Assembly (NCBI RefSeq): GCF_010501065.1
Contig: NZ_QVMM01000021.1
Location: 1-62,270, forward strand
Reading direction: 5' to 3'
DNA from: Dysgonomonas sp. 216
GTDB taxonomy: Bacteria > Bacteroidota > Bacteroidia > Bacteroidales > Dysgonomonadaceae
Length of the DNA: 62,270 bases
Position 1 is the stretch's first letter, and every line of letters begins with the position of its first letter. This document shows, piece by piece, positions 24,846 to 34,548 of this stretch. The position numbers and the translations under genes are program-made. The notes beneath the pieces were generated by a model, which saw only the letters and a program-made list of their open reading frames with translations, searched no databases and was not told where the DNA came from.

Positions 24846-26063
24846 ATGTTCGATATAAATAAAATACGGGAGGATTTTCCTATACTTAACAGAAAGATAT
24901 ACGGGAAGCCTCTTGTTTATTTAGATAACGGAGCTACTGTTCAGAAACCCAGATGTGTAGTAGATAAAATTGAAGAGCTGTATTATACCTGTAATGCGAA
25001 TATTCATCGGGGGGTGCATACACTGAGTCAGGAGGCTACAGAACTGACTGAGCAGGCTCGCAAAAAGGTGCAGGCTTTTATCAATGCAAAGCATTCGCAC
25101 GAAATCATTTTTACAAAAGGAACAACCGAGAGTATCAATTTAGTAGCTTCGAGTTTTTGCCGCCGCTTTTGCAAAGAAGGAGACGAGATAATAGTTTCGG
25201 CAATGGAACATCATGCCAATATTGTACCTTGGCAAATTGAGGGCGATATATCGGGGGTGAAGTTAAAAGTGATACCTATAAATGAGAAAGGCGAACTTAT
25301 TCTGGAAGAATTCGAAAAGTTAATCTCGCCTAAAACCCGCTTGGTATCGGTTACCCATGTGTCGAATGTGTTGGGTACTATAAACCCTATTGAGAAGATT
25401 ATCGATATCGCACATCGGCATGGAATTCCAGTGTTGATAGATGCTGCGCAATCGGTACAACATATCCCTGTTGATGTGCAACAGCTCGATTGCGATTTTC
25501 TTGCTTTTTCGAGTCACAAAATATACGGGCCTACGGGTGTTGGCGTTTTGTACGGAAAAGAAGAATTTCTGAACCGGATGCCACCATATCAGGGTGGAGG
25601 CGAAATGATCGGGCACGTATCGTTTAAAGGAACAACATATAACGAGTTGCCATTTAAATTTGAGGCAGGTACGCCTAACTACATAGATGTAATTGCATTG
25701 GGAACGGCTTTAGATTATGTGCTTTCGGTCGGTTTGGAACAAATAAAAGAACATGAAGACTATTTGCTGCATTATTGTACGTCTAAGCTTCAGGAAATTG
25801 ATGGTATTCGCTTTTTCGGAACATCACTCAACAAAAGCAGCGTAATATCGTTTCTTGTTGGCAATATTCATCATTACGATATGGGAATGATGCTCGATAA
25901 AATGGGTATAGCAGTTCGTACAGGGCACCATTGTGCTCAACCTTTAATGGAGGAATTAGGCATTGAAGGCACAGTGCGTGCTTCTTTTGCCGTTTATAAT
26001 ACAAAAGAAGAGGTTGATATCTTTGTAGATGGAGTGAATAGAATTGTCGGGATGTTTAAATAA
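24846..26063 (+). CDS. sufS: Cysteine desulfurase SufS
   Basis: A 405-residue PLP enzyme releasing sulfur from cysteine as a persulfide for cluster assembly. Motifs: start FPILNRKIYGKPLVYLDNGATVQ (first 20 residues shown in part), VSAMEHHANIVPWQ with the PLP-stacking His, AFSSHKIYGPTGVGVLYG with the PLP lysine, and RTGHHCAQPLMEELGI with the catalytic Cys. Group II (SufS/CsdA) organisation. It follows sufD by nine bases and ends before a strong terminator. No sufE or sufU is nearby. Confidence 0.97.
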   Translation: MFDINKIREDFPILNRKIYGKPLVYLDNGATVQKPRCVVDKIEELYYTCNANIHRGVHTLSQEATELTEQARKKVQAFINAKHSHEIIFTKGTTESINLVASSFCRRFCKEGDEIIVSAMEHHANIVPWQIEGDISGVKLKVIPINEKGELILEEFEKLISPKTRLVSVTHVSNVLGTINPIEKIIDIAHRHGIPVLIDAAQSVQHIPVDVQQLDCDFLAFSSHKIYGPTGVGVLYGKEEFLNRMPPYQGGGEMIGHVSFKGTTYNELPFKFEAGTPNYIDVIALGTALDYVLSVGLEQIKEHEDYLLHYCTSKLQEIDGIRFFGTSLNKSSVISFLVGNIHHYDMGMMLDKMGIAVRTGHHCAQPLMEELGIEGTVRASFAVYNTKEEVDIFVDGVNRIVGMFK

Positions 26064-26079
26064 ACTCTCATATAGAGTA

Positions 26080-26118
26080 AAAGAGCTGATCTGGTTTATG
26101 AACAAGATCAGCTCTTTT
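26080..26118 (+). terminator. Terminator after sufS
   Basis: AAAGAGCTGATCT (26080-26092) and AGATCAGCTCTTT (26105-26117) form a perfect 13-bp stem with a 12-base loop, followed by TTTCTTTTT. It closes the suf operon. Confidence 0.92.
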
Positions 26119-26281
26119 TCTTTTTAGGGGAGGGTATTCGGGTTATTTATTCACAGTTTCTTCTTCAGAATGTTAAAGCTCCCGATAGTTATAAGTTTGC
26201 TTTCGGTATTGCCGGCTTTTTCGTAACATGAAGTAGAGTATATGGAGCTTATTGATATTTATAATTGATATGTCTTTTATT

Positions 26282-26311
26282 GTTGAGATAAATAAGGTTT
26301 TTATAAATTTG
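26282..26311 (+). promoter_or_regulatory. Promoter of panE-like gene
   Basis: TTG at 26282-26284, 19-base spacer, TAAATTTG at 26304-26311. The ATG at 26331 lies 19 bases downstream. Confidence 0.6.
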
Positions 26312-26330
26312 TGCTGAAAAAAATCTGGAT

Positions 26331-27251
26331 ATGTCTTTAAAATATGCGATAATAGGTACAGGTGCCATAGGCGGATACTATGGCGGAATGTTGGCTCAGG
26401 CAGGCCAAGAGGTTCATTTTTTATTTAACTCTGATTACGGATATGTTAAACAGAACGGATTAAGGGTTGATTCGGTTAAAGGTAATTTTCATCTGGATAA
26501 TCTTTTAGCATATAATAATACGGCTGATATGCCGGCGTGTGATGTTGTTTTGGTTTGTTTAAAATCGACGAATAATTATCTGTTGAAAGATTTGTTGCCT
26601 CCTTTGTTGCATAACGATACTCTTGTTATTTTGATTCAGAATGGATTAGGATTGGAAGAAGATCTTCAGAGTGAATTCCCCGACCTGAATATAGCTGGAG
26701 GTTTAGCTTTTATATGTTCGAATAAAGTAAGCGAAGGCTACATCGCTCATCTTGATTATGGTAAATTAAGTATGGGGCTTTATTCCCGTAATGGGCTTAA
26801 TACGTTGAAGCTGGTTTGCGAAGATATGCTTAATGCAGGTATTGAGTCGGTTTTGGTTGATTTAGAGCCTGCCCGTTGGATGAAACTTGTATGGAATATA
26901 CCATATAACGGGATAACTGTGGTTTTGAACACTACTACCGACAAATTAATGAATACACCTTGCTCTAAGGAACTTCTTTATGAAATAATGCTGGAAGTTA
27001 TCAGAGGAGGAAATAGAGTAGGGGAAGGGCGTTTTTCGATTTCGGAATCTTATGCAACTCAAATGCTTGAAATGACCGAAGTAATGACTCCGTATTCGCC
27101 CAGTATGAAACTCGACTTTGATAATTGCCGCCCGTTGGAGATTGATTATATTTACTCACGCCCTATTCGGGTTGCGGCAAAAGCAGGTTTCGATATGGCA
27201 AAAATCAGTATGCTCGAAAAGCAATTGCGTTTTATACAAGCGCAATATTAG
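26331..27251 (+). CDS. panE: 2-dehydropantoate 2-reductase
   Basis: A 306-residue ketopantoate reductase, NADPH-dependent, in pantothenate/coenzyme A synthesis. N-terminal Rossmann motif IIGTGAIGGYYGGMLAQ (about 6-22), DVVLVCLKSTNNY, LIQNGLGLEEDL, and the catalytic-domain segment MKLVWNIPYNGITVVLNTT with the conserved Lys and Asn. The C-terminal third has MTPYSPSMKLDFDNCRPLEI, including the Ser and Asp-rich family block. Divergent paralogues with other 2-keto substrates exist, so the exact substrate is not proved. Its stop codon overlaps that of the convergent histidine kinase. Confidence 0.9.
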   Translation: MSLKYAIIGTGAIGGYYGGMLAQAGQEVHFLFNSDYGYVKQNGLRVDSVKGNFHLDNLLAYNNTADMPACDVVLVCLKSTNNYLLKDLLPPLLHNDTLVILIQNGLGLEEDLQSEFPDLNIAGGLAFICSNKVSEGYIAHLDYGKLSMGLYSRNGLNTLKLVCEDMLNAGIESVLVDLEPARWMKLVWNIPYNGITVVLNTTTDKLMNTPCSKELLYEIMLEVIRGGNRVGEGRFSISESYATQMLEMTEVMTPYSPSMKLDFDNCRPLEIDYIYSRPIRVAAKAGFDMAKISMLEKQLRFIQAQY

Positions 27252-28411
27252 GATTGCTGTTTTGCAGCTTTCAGTTCTATCCTGAAAGTTGTGCCAACTC
27301 CTATTTCCGACGATTTTACATATATCTTACCATTGTGGTACGATTCGATAATACGTTTTGTTAGCGATAACCCGAGTCCCCAACCTCTGGCTTTGGTGGT
27401 AAATCCGGGTGAAAATACTGTTTTGAACCGCGATTTTGGAATACCTTTTCCTGTGTCGCTGATATCAAGAAATATAGTTCCGTTCGATTTGGTAATAGTG
27501 TAGTTGATAGAACCTTTGCCTTCCATTGCGTCAACCGCATTTTTTGTAAGGTTTTCGATAACCCAGCTGAAAAGCGAATTATTGAGATTTACATAAATAT
27601 CTTCTTCGGGAAAATTAAACGAAAAGCTTACTTTTTTCGAAATCCTGTTTTGTAAATAGTTTATCGAGTTTGTTACCACTTCTTTAAATTCGTGCAGATC
27701 GGGGTCGGGCATCGAGCCTATTTTAGAGAAGCGGTCGGCTACGATTTGCAGGCGTTCCACATCTTTGTCCATTTCGCGTGCAATGGACGAGTCGGGGTCT
27801 TTCAGCTTCATGTATTCAGTCCATGCCATTAGCGATGATATGGGTGTTCCTAATTGATGCGCAGTCTCTTTCGATAATCCCACCCATACTTTGTTTTGCT
27901 CGGCTTTCTTGGTGCTTAACAGGGCTAGGAACGAAGTTAATATGAATATGGTTAGCACTCCCAATTGTATGAACGGATATATCTGAAGGCGTTTAAGTGT
28001 ATAAGAGTCGTCGTAATACACGTATTGCTTAAAAGCATCGTTATCTATTTCTATTGCATCGTGGTTTTTCTTGAAAGCTATAACTTTCTTTTTGAGGTAC
28101 AATGCCGAATCCTGAACATCTTTCATGTCTATGTTCATGTGGTACATAACATTGTCGTCAACATCGCATAAGATAACAGGTACGGTTTCGTTTCCCGAAA
28201 GTATACGGAGTATGATGTTGGTATCGGTATTTTCGTCTTCGGTCGATGCAGCAATGCGCATTGCCTCAGCCCAGAGTTCTATTTTTTGCCTTTCTTCTCT
28301 TGATAAGTCCTCGATAAGATAATTTGAAACAACCAGCGAAGATGTGGCAATAATAACCGCAACAGCAATAAACAGGTATTTGAATAAATTGTTATGTTCC
28401 TGCAAATTCAT
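27248..28411 (-). CDS. Sensor histidine kinase
   Basis: A 387-residue membrane kinase. One transmembrane helix near residues 11-28 and a second near 140-165 (IQLGVLTIFILTSFLALL) bracket a small periplasmic sensor part of about 110 residues. The phosphoacceptor region is SKETAHQLGTPISSLMAW (His about residue 185), followed by HATPase blocks: N box VIENLTKNAVDAMEG, G1 DISDTGKGIP and G2 GWGLGLSLTKRI. No response regulator is adjacent, so it is an orphan kinase. Its 3' end overlaps panE by four bases; the two stop codons share bases on opposite strands. Confidence 0.94.
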   Translation of the reverse strand: MNLQEHNNLFKYLFIAVAVIIATSSLVVSNYLIEDLSREERQKIELWAEAMRIAASTEDENTDTNIILRILSGNETVPVILCDVDDNVMYHMNIDMKDVQDSALYLKKKVIAFKKNHDAIEIDNDAFKQYVYYDDSYTLKRLQIYPFIQLGVLTIFILTSFLALLSTKKAEQNKVWVGLSKETAHQLGTPISSLMAWTEYMKLKDPDSSIAREMDKDVERLQIVADRFSKIGSMPDPDLHEFKEVVTNSINYLQNRISKKVSFSFNFPEEDIYVNLNNSLFSWVIENLTKNAVDAMEGKGSINYTITKSNGTIFLDISDTGKGIPKSRFKTVFSPGFTTKARGWGLGLSLTKRIIESYHNGKIYVKSSEIGVGTTFRIELKAAKQQS

Positions 28412-28544
28412 CTTTTGCTAAATTGTTTATTTCTATAAACGGACGAAAAAAAGTTTTATTCTCAAAAGTAATCAAAAACTTAGAAATACGCTACAGCGCA
28501 TATCTCTAAGTTATAGGGTTGTATTACGGCTTCTGATTTTAGTA

Positions 28545-30341
28545 TCAGTCTTTTTCCGAGAAATTTTCGACAAGAACCTCCCGATAAGTATTTAATACGC
28601 TCGATTTGGAGAAGAATCCCTGATATACTCCGTTTTCGTCTACTACAGGTAGGTTCCATGCTTTGGTGTCGTCAAACAACCTCATTATTTTTTCTATTGT
28701 CATGTTTACAACAATAACAGCAGGAGGCGATACCATGAAGCGTTTTACTTTGAATCGGTCGTATAAATCGGGGCGGAACATTATGTTCCTGATATTATCA
28801 ATAAGCACAATACCCATCAGCTTGTTGTTATCATCAATCACAGGAAACACATTACGTGGCGAACGCGAAATAACAGTAACAACATCGCCCAAAGTCATAT
28901 CGGGCTTCACTGTCTCGAAGTTCTTTTCGATAAGTTCTTTTCTCGACATAAGAGTTAATATAGCCCTGTCTTTATGATGGGTCAACAATTCGCCTTTTTT
29001 AGCCAAGCGCATTGCATATATACTATGCGGTTCGAAAAGTTTTATAGTAGCATACGACACCATAGACACAATCATCAGAGGTAGAAATAATTCATATCCT
29101 CCCGTTAACTCGGCAATAAGAAAGGTTCCTGTTAAGGGTGCATGCATAACTCCTGCCATAACTCCTGCCATACCCATCAGTGCAAAGTTTTGTTGTGGCA
29201 ATCCCGGCCCGAATCCTACATTATTTGCCCAATAGGAAAATATATATCCGGCAACACAACCGAGAAATAGCGAAGGTGCAAAAATACCTCCGGTTCCACC
29301 ACCACCATTGGTGGAGCTGGATGCAAATACTTTAAGTAATAGTACAGGGGCTAAAAACCAGATAATACCCCATTTAAAATCTTTATATTGGTAGAATATG
29401 CTTCCATCCATAAGTCCTGTGTTGTCGGTTAAGCCAACAAGTAGCTGATTAATGGTATCGTATCCTTCACCATACAATGGGGGTAAAAAGAATATGAGTA
29501 TACTTAATATACATGCGCAGATTATAAATTTTGTCCAATAACCGAGCGGGCGCATTTTATCTTCGAAGAAGCTCATGGCACGGGTAAAGTATAACGAGAC
29601 TAAACCACAGAATAGCCCCAATAGTATAACGAACGGTATGCGTTCCATTTCGAATTGGTTTCCGTGCGAAAATTCGAACATGGCATTCGATCCTGTAGTG
29701 ATATATGCAAAAGTAGCAGCAGTAACAGAAGATACAAGCAGTGGCAGTACTGTTGTTAGCGTAAGGTCTATCATTAAAACTTCGATAACGAATATAAGAC
29801 CTGCGATGGGGGCTTTAAATATTCCCGCAATGGCTCCGGCAGCGCCACATCCCAAAAGTAGCATAAGATGCCTTGGCTCCAGCTTAAAAGCCCGTCCTAA
29901 GTTAGACCCGATGGCCGCACCGGTAAGCACAATGGGAGCCTCGGCTCCTACCGATCCTCCGAATCCTATGGTAACCGAACTGGCTACAACCGAAGTGTAC
30001 ATGTTGTGAGGCTTTATATAACTCTTTCGTTGAGATATAGCGTATAATATTTTGGTAACCCCATGGCTGATATCGTCGCGAACAATATACCTTACATATA
30101 GCCCGCCTAGCAGAATACCTATAATCGGCAATATCAGGTATACATAGTTTACTCCTTCGGGATTGAGGTTATCGGTAAGAAATGTTTGAATAAAGTGTAT
30201 AAGTGTTTTTAATATAAGGGCTGCGCATGCAGTAAAAAGCCCTATCAGAAAACTTACGAACATAAGAAAGTGTTGTTCCTTTATGTTCTTGTTTTTCCAT
30301 GTAAGAAACCTGTTAAAATATCTTTTTAAAGTTGCTACCAT
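28545..30341 (-). CDS. ClC-family chloride channel/transporter with CBS domains
   Basis: I start at the ATG at 30341 (MVATLKRYF), not the TTG eight codons earlier. The 598-residue protein has about ten hydrophobic helices of the ClC fold, with GGSVGAEAPIVLTGAAIGS corresponding to the GREGP selectivity region (the gating Glu is kept), AAGAIAGIFKAPIAGLIFV and TGGIFAPSLFLGCVAG. The last 140 residues form two CBS domains (PDMTLGDVVTVISRSPRNVF; NMTIEKIMRLFDDTKAWNLP), which bind adenine nucleotides in related proteins. Chloride/proton exchange versus pure channel cannot be decided here. Confidence 0.95.
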   Translation of the reverse strand: MVATLKRYFNRFLTWKNKNIKEQHFLMFVSFLIGLFTACAALILKTLIHFIQTFLTDNLNPEGVNYVYLILPIIGILLGGLYVRYIVRDDISHGVTKILYAISQRKSYIKPHNMYTSVVASSVTIGFGGSVGAEAPIVLTGAAIGSNLGRAFKLEPRHLMLLLGCGAAGAIAGIFKAPIAGLIFVIEVLMIDLTLTTVLPLLVSSVTAATFAYITTGSNAMFEFSHGNQFEMERIPFVILLGLFCGLVSLYFTRAMSFFEDKMRPLGYWTKFIICACILSILIFFLPPLYGEGYDTINQLLVGLTDNTGLMDGSIFYQYKDFKWGIIWFLAPVLLLKVFASSSTNGGGGTGGIFAPSLFLGCVAGYIFSYWANNVGFGPGLPQQNFALMGMAGVMAGVMHAPLTGTFLIAELTGGYELFLPLMIVSMVSYATIKLFEPHSIYAMRLAKKGELLTHHKDRAILTLMSRKELIEKNFETVKPDMTLGDVVTVISRSPRNVFPVIDDNNKLMGIVLIDNIRNIMFRPDLYDRFKVKRFMVSPPAVIVVNMTIEKIMRLFDDTKAWNLPVVDENGVYQGFFSKSSVLNTYREVLVENFSEKD

Positions 30342-30380
30342 TTTGACATCTTGATAAGCTAGCAAAAGTAAAAAAAAAGA

Positions 30381-30410
30381 AAGAGTAAATAAAATTTTTT
30401 ATTTACTCTT
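30381..30410 (-). terminator. Terminator after cysK
   Basis: AAGAGTAAATAAAA (30381-30394) pairs with TTTTATTTACTCTT (30397-30410). Read on the minus strand a T-run follows (plus-strand A-run at 30371-30379). It closes the cysteine operon. Confidence 0.82.
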
Positions 30411-30434
30411 TTTTGATGTTTTTTCAGGAGATGT

Positions 30435-31343
30435 TTAATATAATCCGTCTACCGACAGGTATCTCTCGCCAGTGTCGTAGTTTATGCTTATTATTTTTGT
30501 TCCAATATTCGATTTGTTTAAAATACGGGCAATGGCAGCTAGCGAAGCACCTGTGGAAATTCCTGCAAAAATACCTTCTTTTTTAGCAAGTTTGCGGGCA
30601 TATTCGTAAGCATCGTCTTTGCTTATGGTTTGTATTCCGTCAAGTATTTTTGTATTCATGTTTTTAGGAATAAAACCGGCTCCTATTCCCTGTAAAGGAT
30701 GTGGTGCTGGTGCTCCACCGCTAAGTACAGGCGACTGCTCCGGCTCCACTGCTATTATTTTTATATTTGGAAAGCATTGTTTTAGTGTTTCGCCAATACC
30801 CGATATGTGTCCTCCGGTTCCGACACCCGATACAAAATAATCGAAGCCATCGGGGAAATCTTTTATAATTTCTTGTGCTGTGGCAGTACGGTGTATAGCC
30901 GGATTGGACGGGTTTTCAAATTGTTCGGGAATCCATGCTCCTTCAATAGTTGCGGCCAATTCCTTTGCTTTTTCGATAGCACCTTTCATTCCCTGCTCGC
31001 GGGGAGTCAGTACAAATTCGGCACCAAATGCCGACATGCTTTTTCTTCGTTCAATACTCATCGATTCGGGCATGGTTATAATAACTTTATATCCTTTTAT
31101 GGCTCCTACCATCGATAAACCTATTCCTGTGTTGCCTGAGGTTGGTTCTATTATTGTTCCTCCGGGTTTTAAAATGCCGTTGGCTTCGGCGTCTTCTATC
31201 ATTGCCAAGGCTATGCGGTCTTTTATACTTCCTCCCGGATTTTGCCTTTCAAGTTTTAACCAAACTTCATGTTCGGGGAATAATTTATTTAAACGAATAT
31301 GAGGGGTGTTCCCTATCGATTCGAGTATACTGTTGTATTTCAT
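30435..31343 (-). CDS. cysK: Cysteine synthase A
   Basis: O-acetylserine sulfhydrylase, a PLP enzyme making cysteine from O-acetylserine and sulfide. The 302-residue protein shows the PLP lysine in [15 protein letters not shown] (about 36-50), the substrate loop [27 protein letters not shown], the phosphate-binding glycines [14 protein letters not shown] and [11 protein letters not shown] near the C-terminus. It is the last gene of the operon with serine acetyltransferase (32167) and an unknown gene (31390), with which it is co-directional; the 46-base gap to the unknown gene is compatible with one transcript. Confidence 0.98.
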   Translation of the reverse strand: MKYNSILESIGNTPHIRLNKLFPEHEVWLKLERQNPGGSIKDRIALAMIEDAEANGILKPGGTIIEPTSGNTGIGLSMVGAIKGYKVIITMPESMSIERRKSMSAFGAEFVLTPREQGMKGAIEKAKELAATIEGAWIPEQFENPSNPAIHRTATAQEIIKDFPDGFDYFVSGVGTGGHISGIGETLKQCFPNIKIIAVEPEQSPVLSGGAPAPHPLQGIGAGFIPKNMNTKILDGIQTISKDDAYEYARKLAKKEGIFAGISTGASLAAIARILNKSNIGTKIISINYDTGERYLSVDGLY

Positions 31344-31389
31344 TTTCTAAATATTTTTATCAAAAACTTATCTTTTCTTTTTTCTCCGT

Positions 31390-32142
31390 TTAAAATTTCT
31401 CATTCGGAGTTATACGGTTGTATGTTACTTTACTGTCTATTTCGCTATCTGTTAAGTTTTCGTTGCCTTTTATTTCTCTTATTTGCTCCAGTGCCGCTTC
31501 TCTGTAGAGGAGTGCTCCCGAAGGGTCGCAGTTAAATAAATCGGAATAACAGGAGGAGTTGTTTAGATCGAACGGGTTAGGTTCCATTACTTCAGTAGCC
31601 TCCAATAGCCCCAAGTTGTTTTCAGCACTGTATTTAAGAGCTTCTAAAAAGACGGTTATCCTGCTGTGCGAATAAAAATAGTTTAAAGCTTTTCGTATAT
31701 TCTCGTTATTTTCGTAATCAGCCAGAAGTTCTTTTACCTTATCGGCGGGTATAAATACCCCTGATGAATAGTTTTCTACTATTCGGTTAGCTTTTTCGTT
31801 AACATACTTAGCCGGAATAAAAGTCTCCCATCCTTTTGTATAACGCGTGTAACTGCTATCTTGTTCTATCAGGAACGAAAAAGCTGCCCCCCGTATGTAG
31901 AAGAATTTACGGAAAAAGCCTTGTATTACAGCTATATAATACCCGTGAGTTTTCTCGAATGTTTCGGAGTTTTCTGTTTGCAGTGCTACCGATATTGTTT
32001 TTTTGTACTTGTCGATGTAAAACTGATCGATGTTGTATTCTTTTCCAAGTGTTTCCGTTAAGATGGGTTGTTCTAGTACATCGAAATACCATTTCGATAT
32101 TTCGTCTTCGGTTATCGGATGATAAGTTATGTCAAATCCCAT
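31390..32142 (-). CDS. Unknown soluble protein inside cysteine operon
   Basis: A 250-residue soluble protein with no signal peptide or membrane helix. It is rich in Tyr, Phe and Glu; recognisable stretches are MGFDITYHPITEDEISKWYF, TRYTKGWETFIPAKYV and SCYSDLFNCDPSGALLYREAALEQ. I do not recognise the family. It lies 24 bases after the serine acetyltransferase gene and 46 before cysK, all on one strand, so it may take part in cysteine metabolism or its regulation; this rests on position alone. No catalytic triad or cofactor motif is evident. Confidence 0.75.
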   Translation of the reverse strand: MGFDITYHPITEDEISKWYFDVLEQPILTETLGKEYNIDQFYIDKYKKTISVALQTENSETFEKTHGYYIAVIQGFFRKFFYIRGAAFSFLIEQDSSYTRYTKGWETFIPAKYVNEKANRIVENYSSGVFIPADKVKELLADYENNENIRKALNYFYSHSRITVFLEALKYSAENNLGLLEATEVMEPNPFDLNNSSCYSDLFNCDPSGALLYREAALEQIREIKGNENLTDSEIDSKVTYNRITPNEKF

Positions 32143-32166
32143 AATTTAGTAGTTTTAAGTTTGGTA

Positions 32167-32982
32167 TTATATTACATAATCTATTGGCTCATCAAAGTCG
32201 TGTGTGTTTTTTATTTTTACAGCAGCATTATGGAATACCAGCGAATAGGGTATAACACTTTTTGTAAGCCAAGTGTTACCGCCTATTGTCGAATCGTGTC
32301 CTATAACCGTATCTCCGCCTAAAATGGTTGCTCCTGCATAAATAACAACATTGTTTTCGATAGTGGGGTGTCGTTTTTTGTTTTTCAGGCTTTTGGTAAC
32401 AAATAAAGCACCAAGTGTTACTCCCTGATATATTTTTACGTTTTCGCCAATTGTTGCAGTTTCGCCAATAACAATACCTGTTCCATGGTCTATGAAAAAC
32501 ATAGGGCCTATTTGTGCACCCGGATGAATGTCTATTCCTACTTTCGAATGGGCATATTCCGAAAACAATCGGGGTATGATAGGTACTTTAAGTTTGTATA
32601 GTTCGTGCGATATGCGATGTACTGTTAGCGCAAAAAAACCGGGATATGTCAATATAATTTCTTCCACGGTTTGTGCGGCAGGGTCGTTTTTCAGAAAGTT
32701 TTTTGCTTCTTCGTATAATGCCGATTGTAGCTGAGGTAGTTTTTCTATAAACTTTTCAACTATTTTTTCTGCTTCTTTTTTGTTTAGCAGGTTCGATAAG
32801 TTTTCGAGCAGAACCGAATAGACCAAATAGATGCTCTTTTCGGATTTGCATTCCTCGTCGCATACGGGGAATAATATTCTGTGGAAAAGAATGTTTAAAA
32901 CATTTTCTAGTTCTATTTTGTTTATAGGCAGGCTTTTGGATTTAGCATTCAACAGTCCTGCAATACGGGATATATTATTCAT
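32167..32982 (-). CDS. cysE: Serine O-acetyltransferase
   Basis: A 271-residue hexapeptide-repeat acetyltransferase making O-acetylserine from serine and acetyl-CoA. N-terminal helical domain (about 1-140) ends in PGFFALTVHRISHELYK; the left-handed beta helix follows with IDIHPGAQIGPMFFIDHGTG (catalytic Asp-His), VIGETATIGENVKIYQGVTLG and GHDSTIGGNTWLTKSVIP. The longer N-terminal part is as in the plant/SrpH-type enzymes. It is the first gene of the operon ending in cysK. A possible -7 box TATTTTTG lies at 33021-33014 on this strand. Confidence 0.96.
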   Translation of the reverse strand: MNNISRIAGLLNAKSKSLPINKIELENVLNILFHRILFPVCDEECKSEKSIYLVYSVLLENLSNLLNKKEAEKIVEKFIEKLPQLQSALYEEAKNFLKNDPAAQTVEEIILTYPGFFALTVHRISHELYKLKVPIIPRLFSEYAHSKVGIDIHPGAQIGPMFFIDHGTGIVIGETATIGENVKIYQGVTLGALFVTKSLKNKKRHPTIENNVVIYAGATILGGDTVIGHDSTIGGNTWLTKSVIPYSLVFHNAAVKIKNTHDFDEPIDYVI

Positions 32983-33147
32983 CGCAAATCTTTGTTATGA
33001 GCTTTTATTATAGCAAAAATAGGAAAAAAAAGCTAATTGTTTCGATGCATACAGCTATATTATAAACACATGACGGAGATGCAAAAAATAAATGCAAAAT
33101 AGGAATAAAATAGTTGTGTGAAAATGATAGTTTCTCGTCTAAATTTA

Positions 33148-33155
33148 TATATTTG
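33148..33155 (+). promoter_or_regulatory. -7 box for gdhA
   Basis: TATATTTG 34 bases upstream of the gdhA ATG at 33190. The -33 region is not clear. Confidence 0.55.
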
Positions 33156-33189
33156 TAGTAAATAGTTGTAACTTAAATGATGTTTAAGT

Positions 33190-34527
33190 ATGAATATAAA
33201 TAACATTATGTCATCATTGGAGGCTAGGCATCCGGGTGAATTGGAATATTTGCAAGCTGTGAAAGAGGTTTTGATCTCGATAGAAGGTATTTATAACGAA
33301 CATCCCGAATTTGAGAAGGCACGTGTTATTGAACGCCTTGTTGAACCGGATCGGATATTTACATTTAAGATCCCTTGGGTCGACGATAAAGGGGATATTC
33401 ATGTGAATTTAGGATACAGGGTTCAGTTTAATAATGCGATAGGTCCTTATAAGGGTGGTTTGCGTTTTCATGCTTCGGTAAATTTGTCTATCCTGAAGTT
33501 TTTAGGTTTCGAACAAACATTTAAAAATGCTTTAACAACTTTGCCTATGGGTGGAGCAAAAGGTGGTTCCGACTTTTCGCCGAAAGGAAAATCCAATGCC
33601 GAAATTATGCGTTTTTGCCAATCGTTCATGCTTGAGTTGTGGCGTAATATAGGGCCCGATACCGATGTTCCAGCAGGGGATATAGGTGTAGGTGCACGTG
33701 AGGTTGGATATTTATATGGAATGTATAAAAAACTGGCGCGTGAAAATACAGGAACATTTACCGGTAAAGGCTTGGATTATGGAGGCTCGTTAGTCAGACC
33801 TGAGGCTACAGGTTTCGGAGGTTTGTATTTTGTAAACCGTATGCTCGAAAAACACGGAATCGACATAAAAGGAAAAACCGTTGCCTTGTCGGGGTTTGGT
33901 AATGTGGCATGGGGAGCGGCAATTAAAGCTACCGAATTAGGAGCAAAAGTAGTAACAATATCGGGCCCTGATGGTTATGTGTACGATCCCGATGGTATTT
34001 CGGGCGAAAAAATAGATTATTTGCTCGAATTGCGCAGCTCGGGTAACGACATAGTTGAACCTTATGCAGAACAATATCCCAAAGCTAAGTTTTTTGAGGG
34101 AAAACGTCCGTGGGAACAAAAAGTAGATATTGCTTTGCCTTGTGCTACTCAGAATGAATTGAATGAAGATGATGCCAAGATGCTGAAAGCAAACGGTGTG
34201 TTGTGTGTTGCTGAGATATCGAATATGGGCTGTACTGCCGAGGCTGTAGATTATTTTATAGCCAATAGGGTATTGTTTGCACCCGGAAAAGCTGTAAATG
34301 CCGGCGGGGTTGCTACTTCGGGGCTAGAAATGACCCAGAATGCGATGCATATACAGTGGACGGCCGAGGAAGTAGACTCGAAATTGCGGCAGATAATGGC
34401 GAATATACATGCCCAGTGTATAGAGTATGGCTTGGAAAAAGATGGTTATATTAACTACGTAAAAGGAGCTAATATTGCAGGATTTATGAAAGTTGCCCGG
34501 GCAATGATTGCTCAGGGTGTTATATAA
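33190..34527 (+). CDS. gdhA: NADP-type glutamate dehydrogenase
   Basis: A 445-residue enzyme converting 2-oxoglutarate and ammonium to glutamate. Motifs: GPYKGGLRFHASVNLSILKF, PMGGAKGGSDFSPKGKS (catalytic and substrate-binding lysines), PAGDIGVGAREVGYLYG, the nucleotide-binding start VALSGFGNVAWGAA with SGPDGYVYDPDG, where Ser-Gly-Pro-Asp at the second strand is typical of NADP-linked hexameric enzymes. Length fits the family I type. It acts on 2-oxoglutarate made by Icd (39541). Confidence 0.97.
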   Translation: MNINNIMSSLEARHPGELEYLQAVKEVLISIEGIYNEHPEFEKARVIERLVEPDRIFTFKIPWVDDKGDIHVNLGYRVQFNNAIGPYKGGLRFHASVNLSILKFLGFEQTFKNALTTLPMGGAKGGSDFSPKGKSNAEIMRFCQSFMLELWRNIGPDTDVPAGDIGVGAREVGYLYGMYKKLARENTGTFTGKGLDYGGSLVRPEATGFGGLYFVNRMLEKHGIDIKGKTVALSGFGNVAWGAAIKATELGAKVVTISGPDGYVYDPDGISGEKIDYLLELRSSGNDIVEPYAEQYPKAKFFEGKRPWEQKVDIALPCATQNELNEDDAKMLKANGVLCVAEISNMGCTAEAVDYFIANRVLFAPGKAVNAGGVATSGLEMTQNAMHIQWTAEEVDSKLRQIMANIHAQCIEYGLEKDGYINYVKGANIAGFMKVARAMIAQGVI

Positions 34528-34548
34528 TTGTTTGTAGTTGTAAGTGTT

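Noticed and set aside
31344..33189. Riboswitch or T-box before the cysteine genes
   Set aside because: No conserved riboswitch core or specifier hairpin was recognised in the short leaders.
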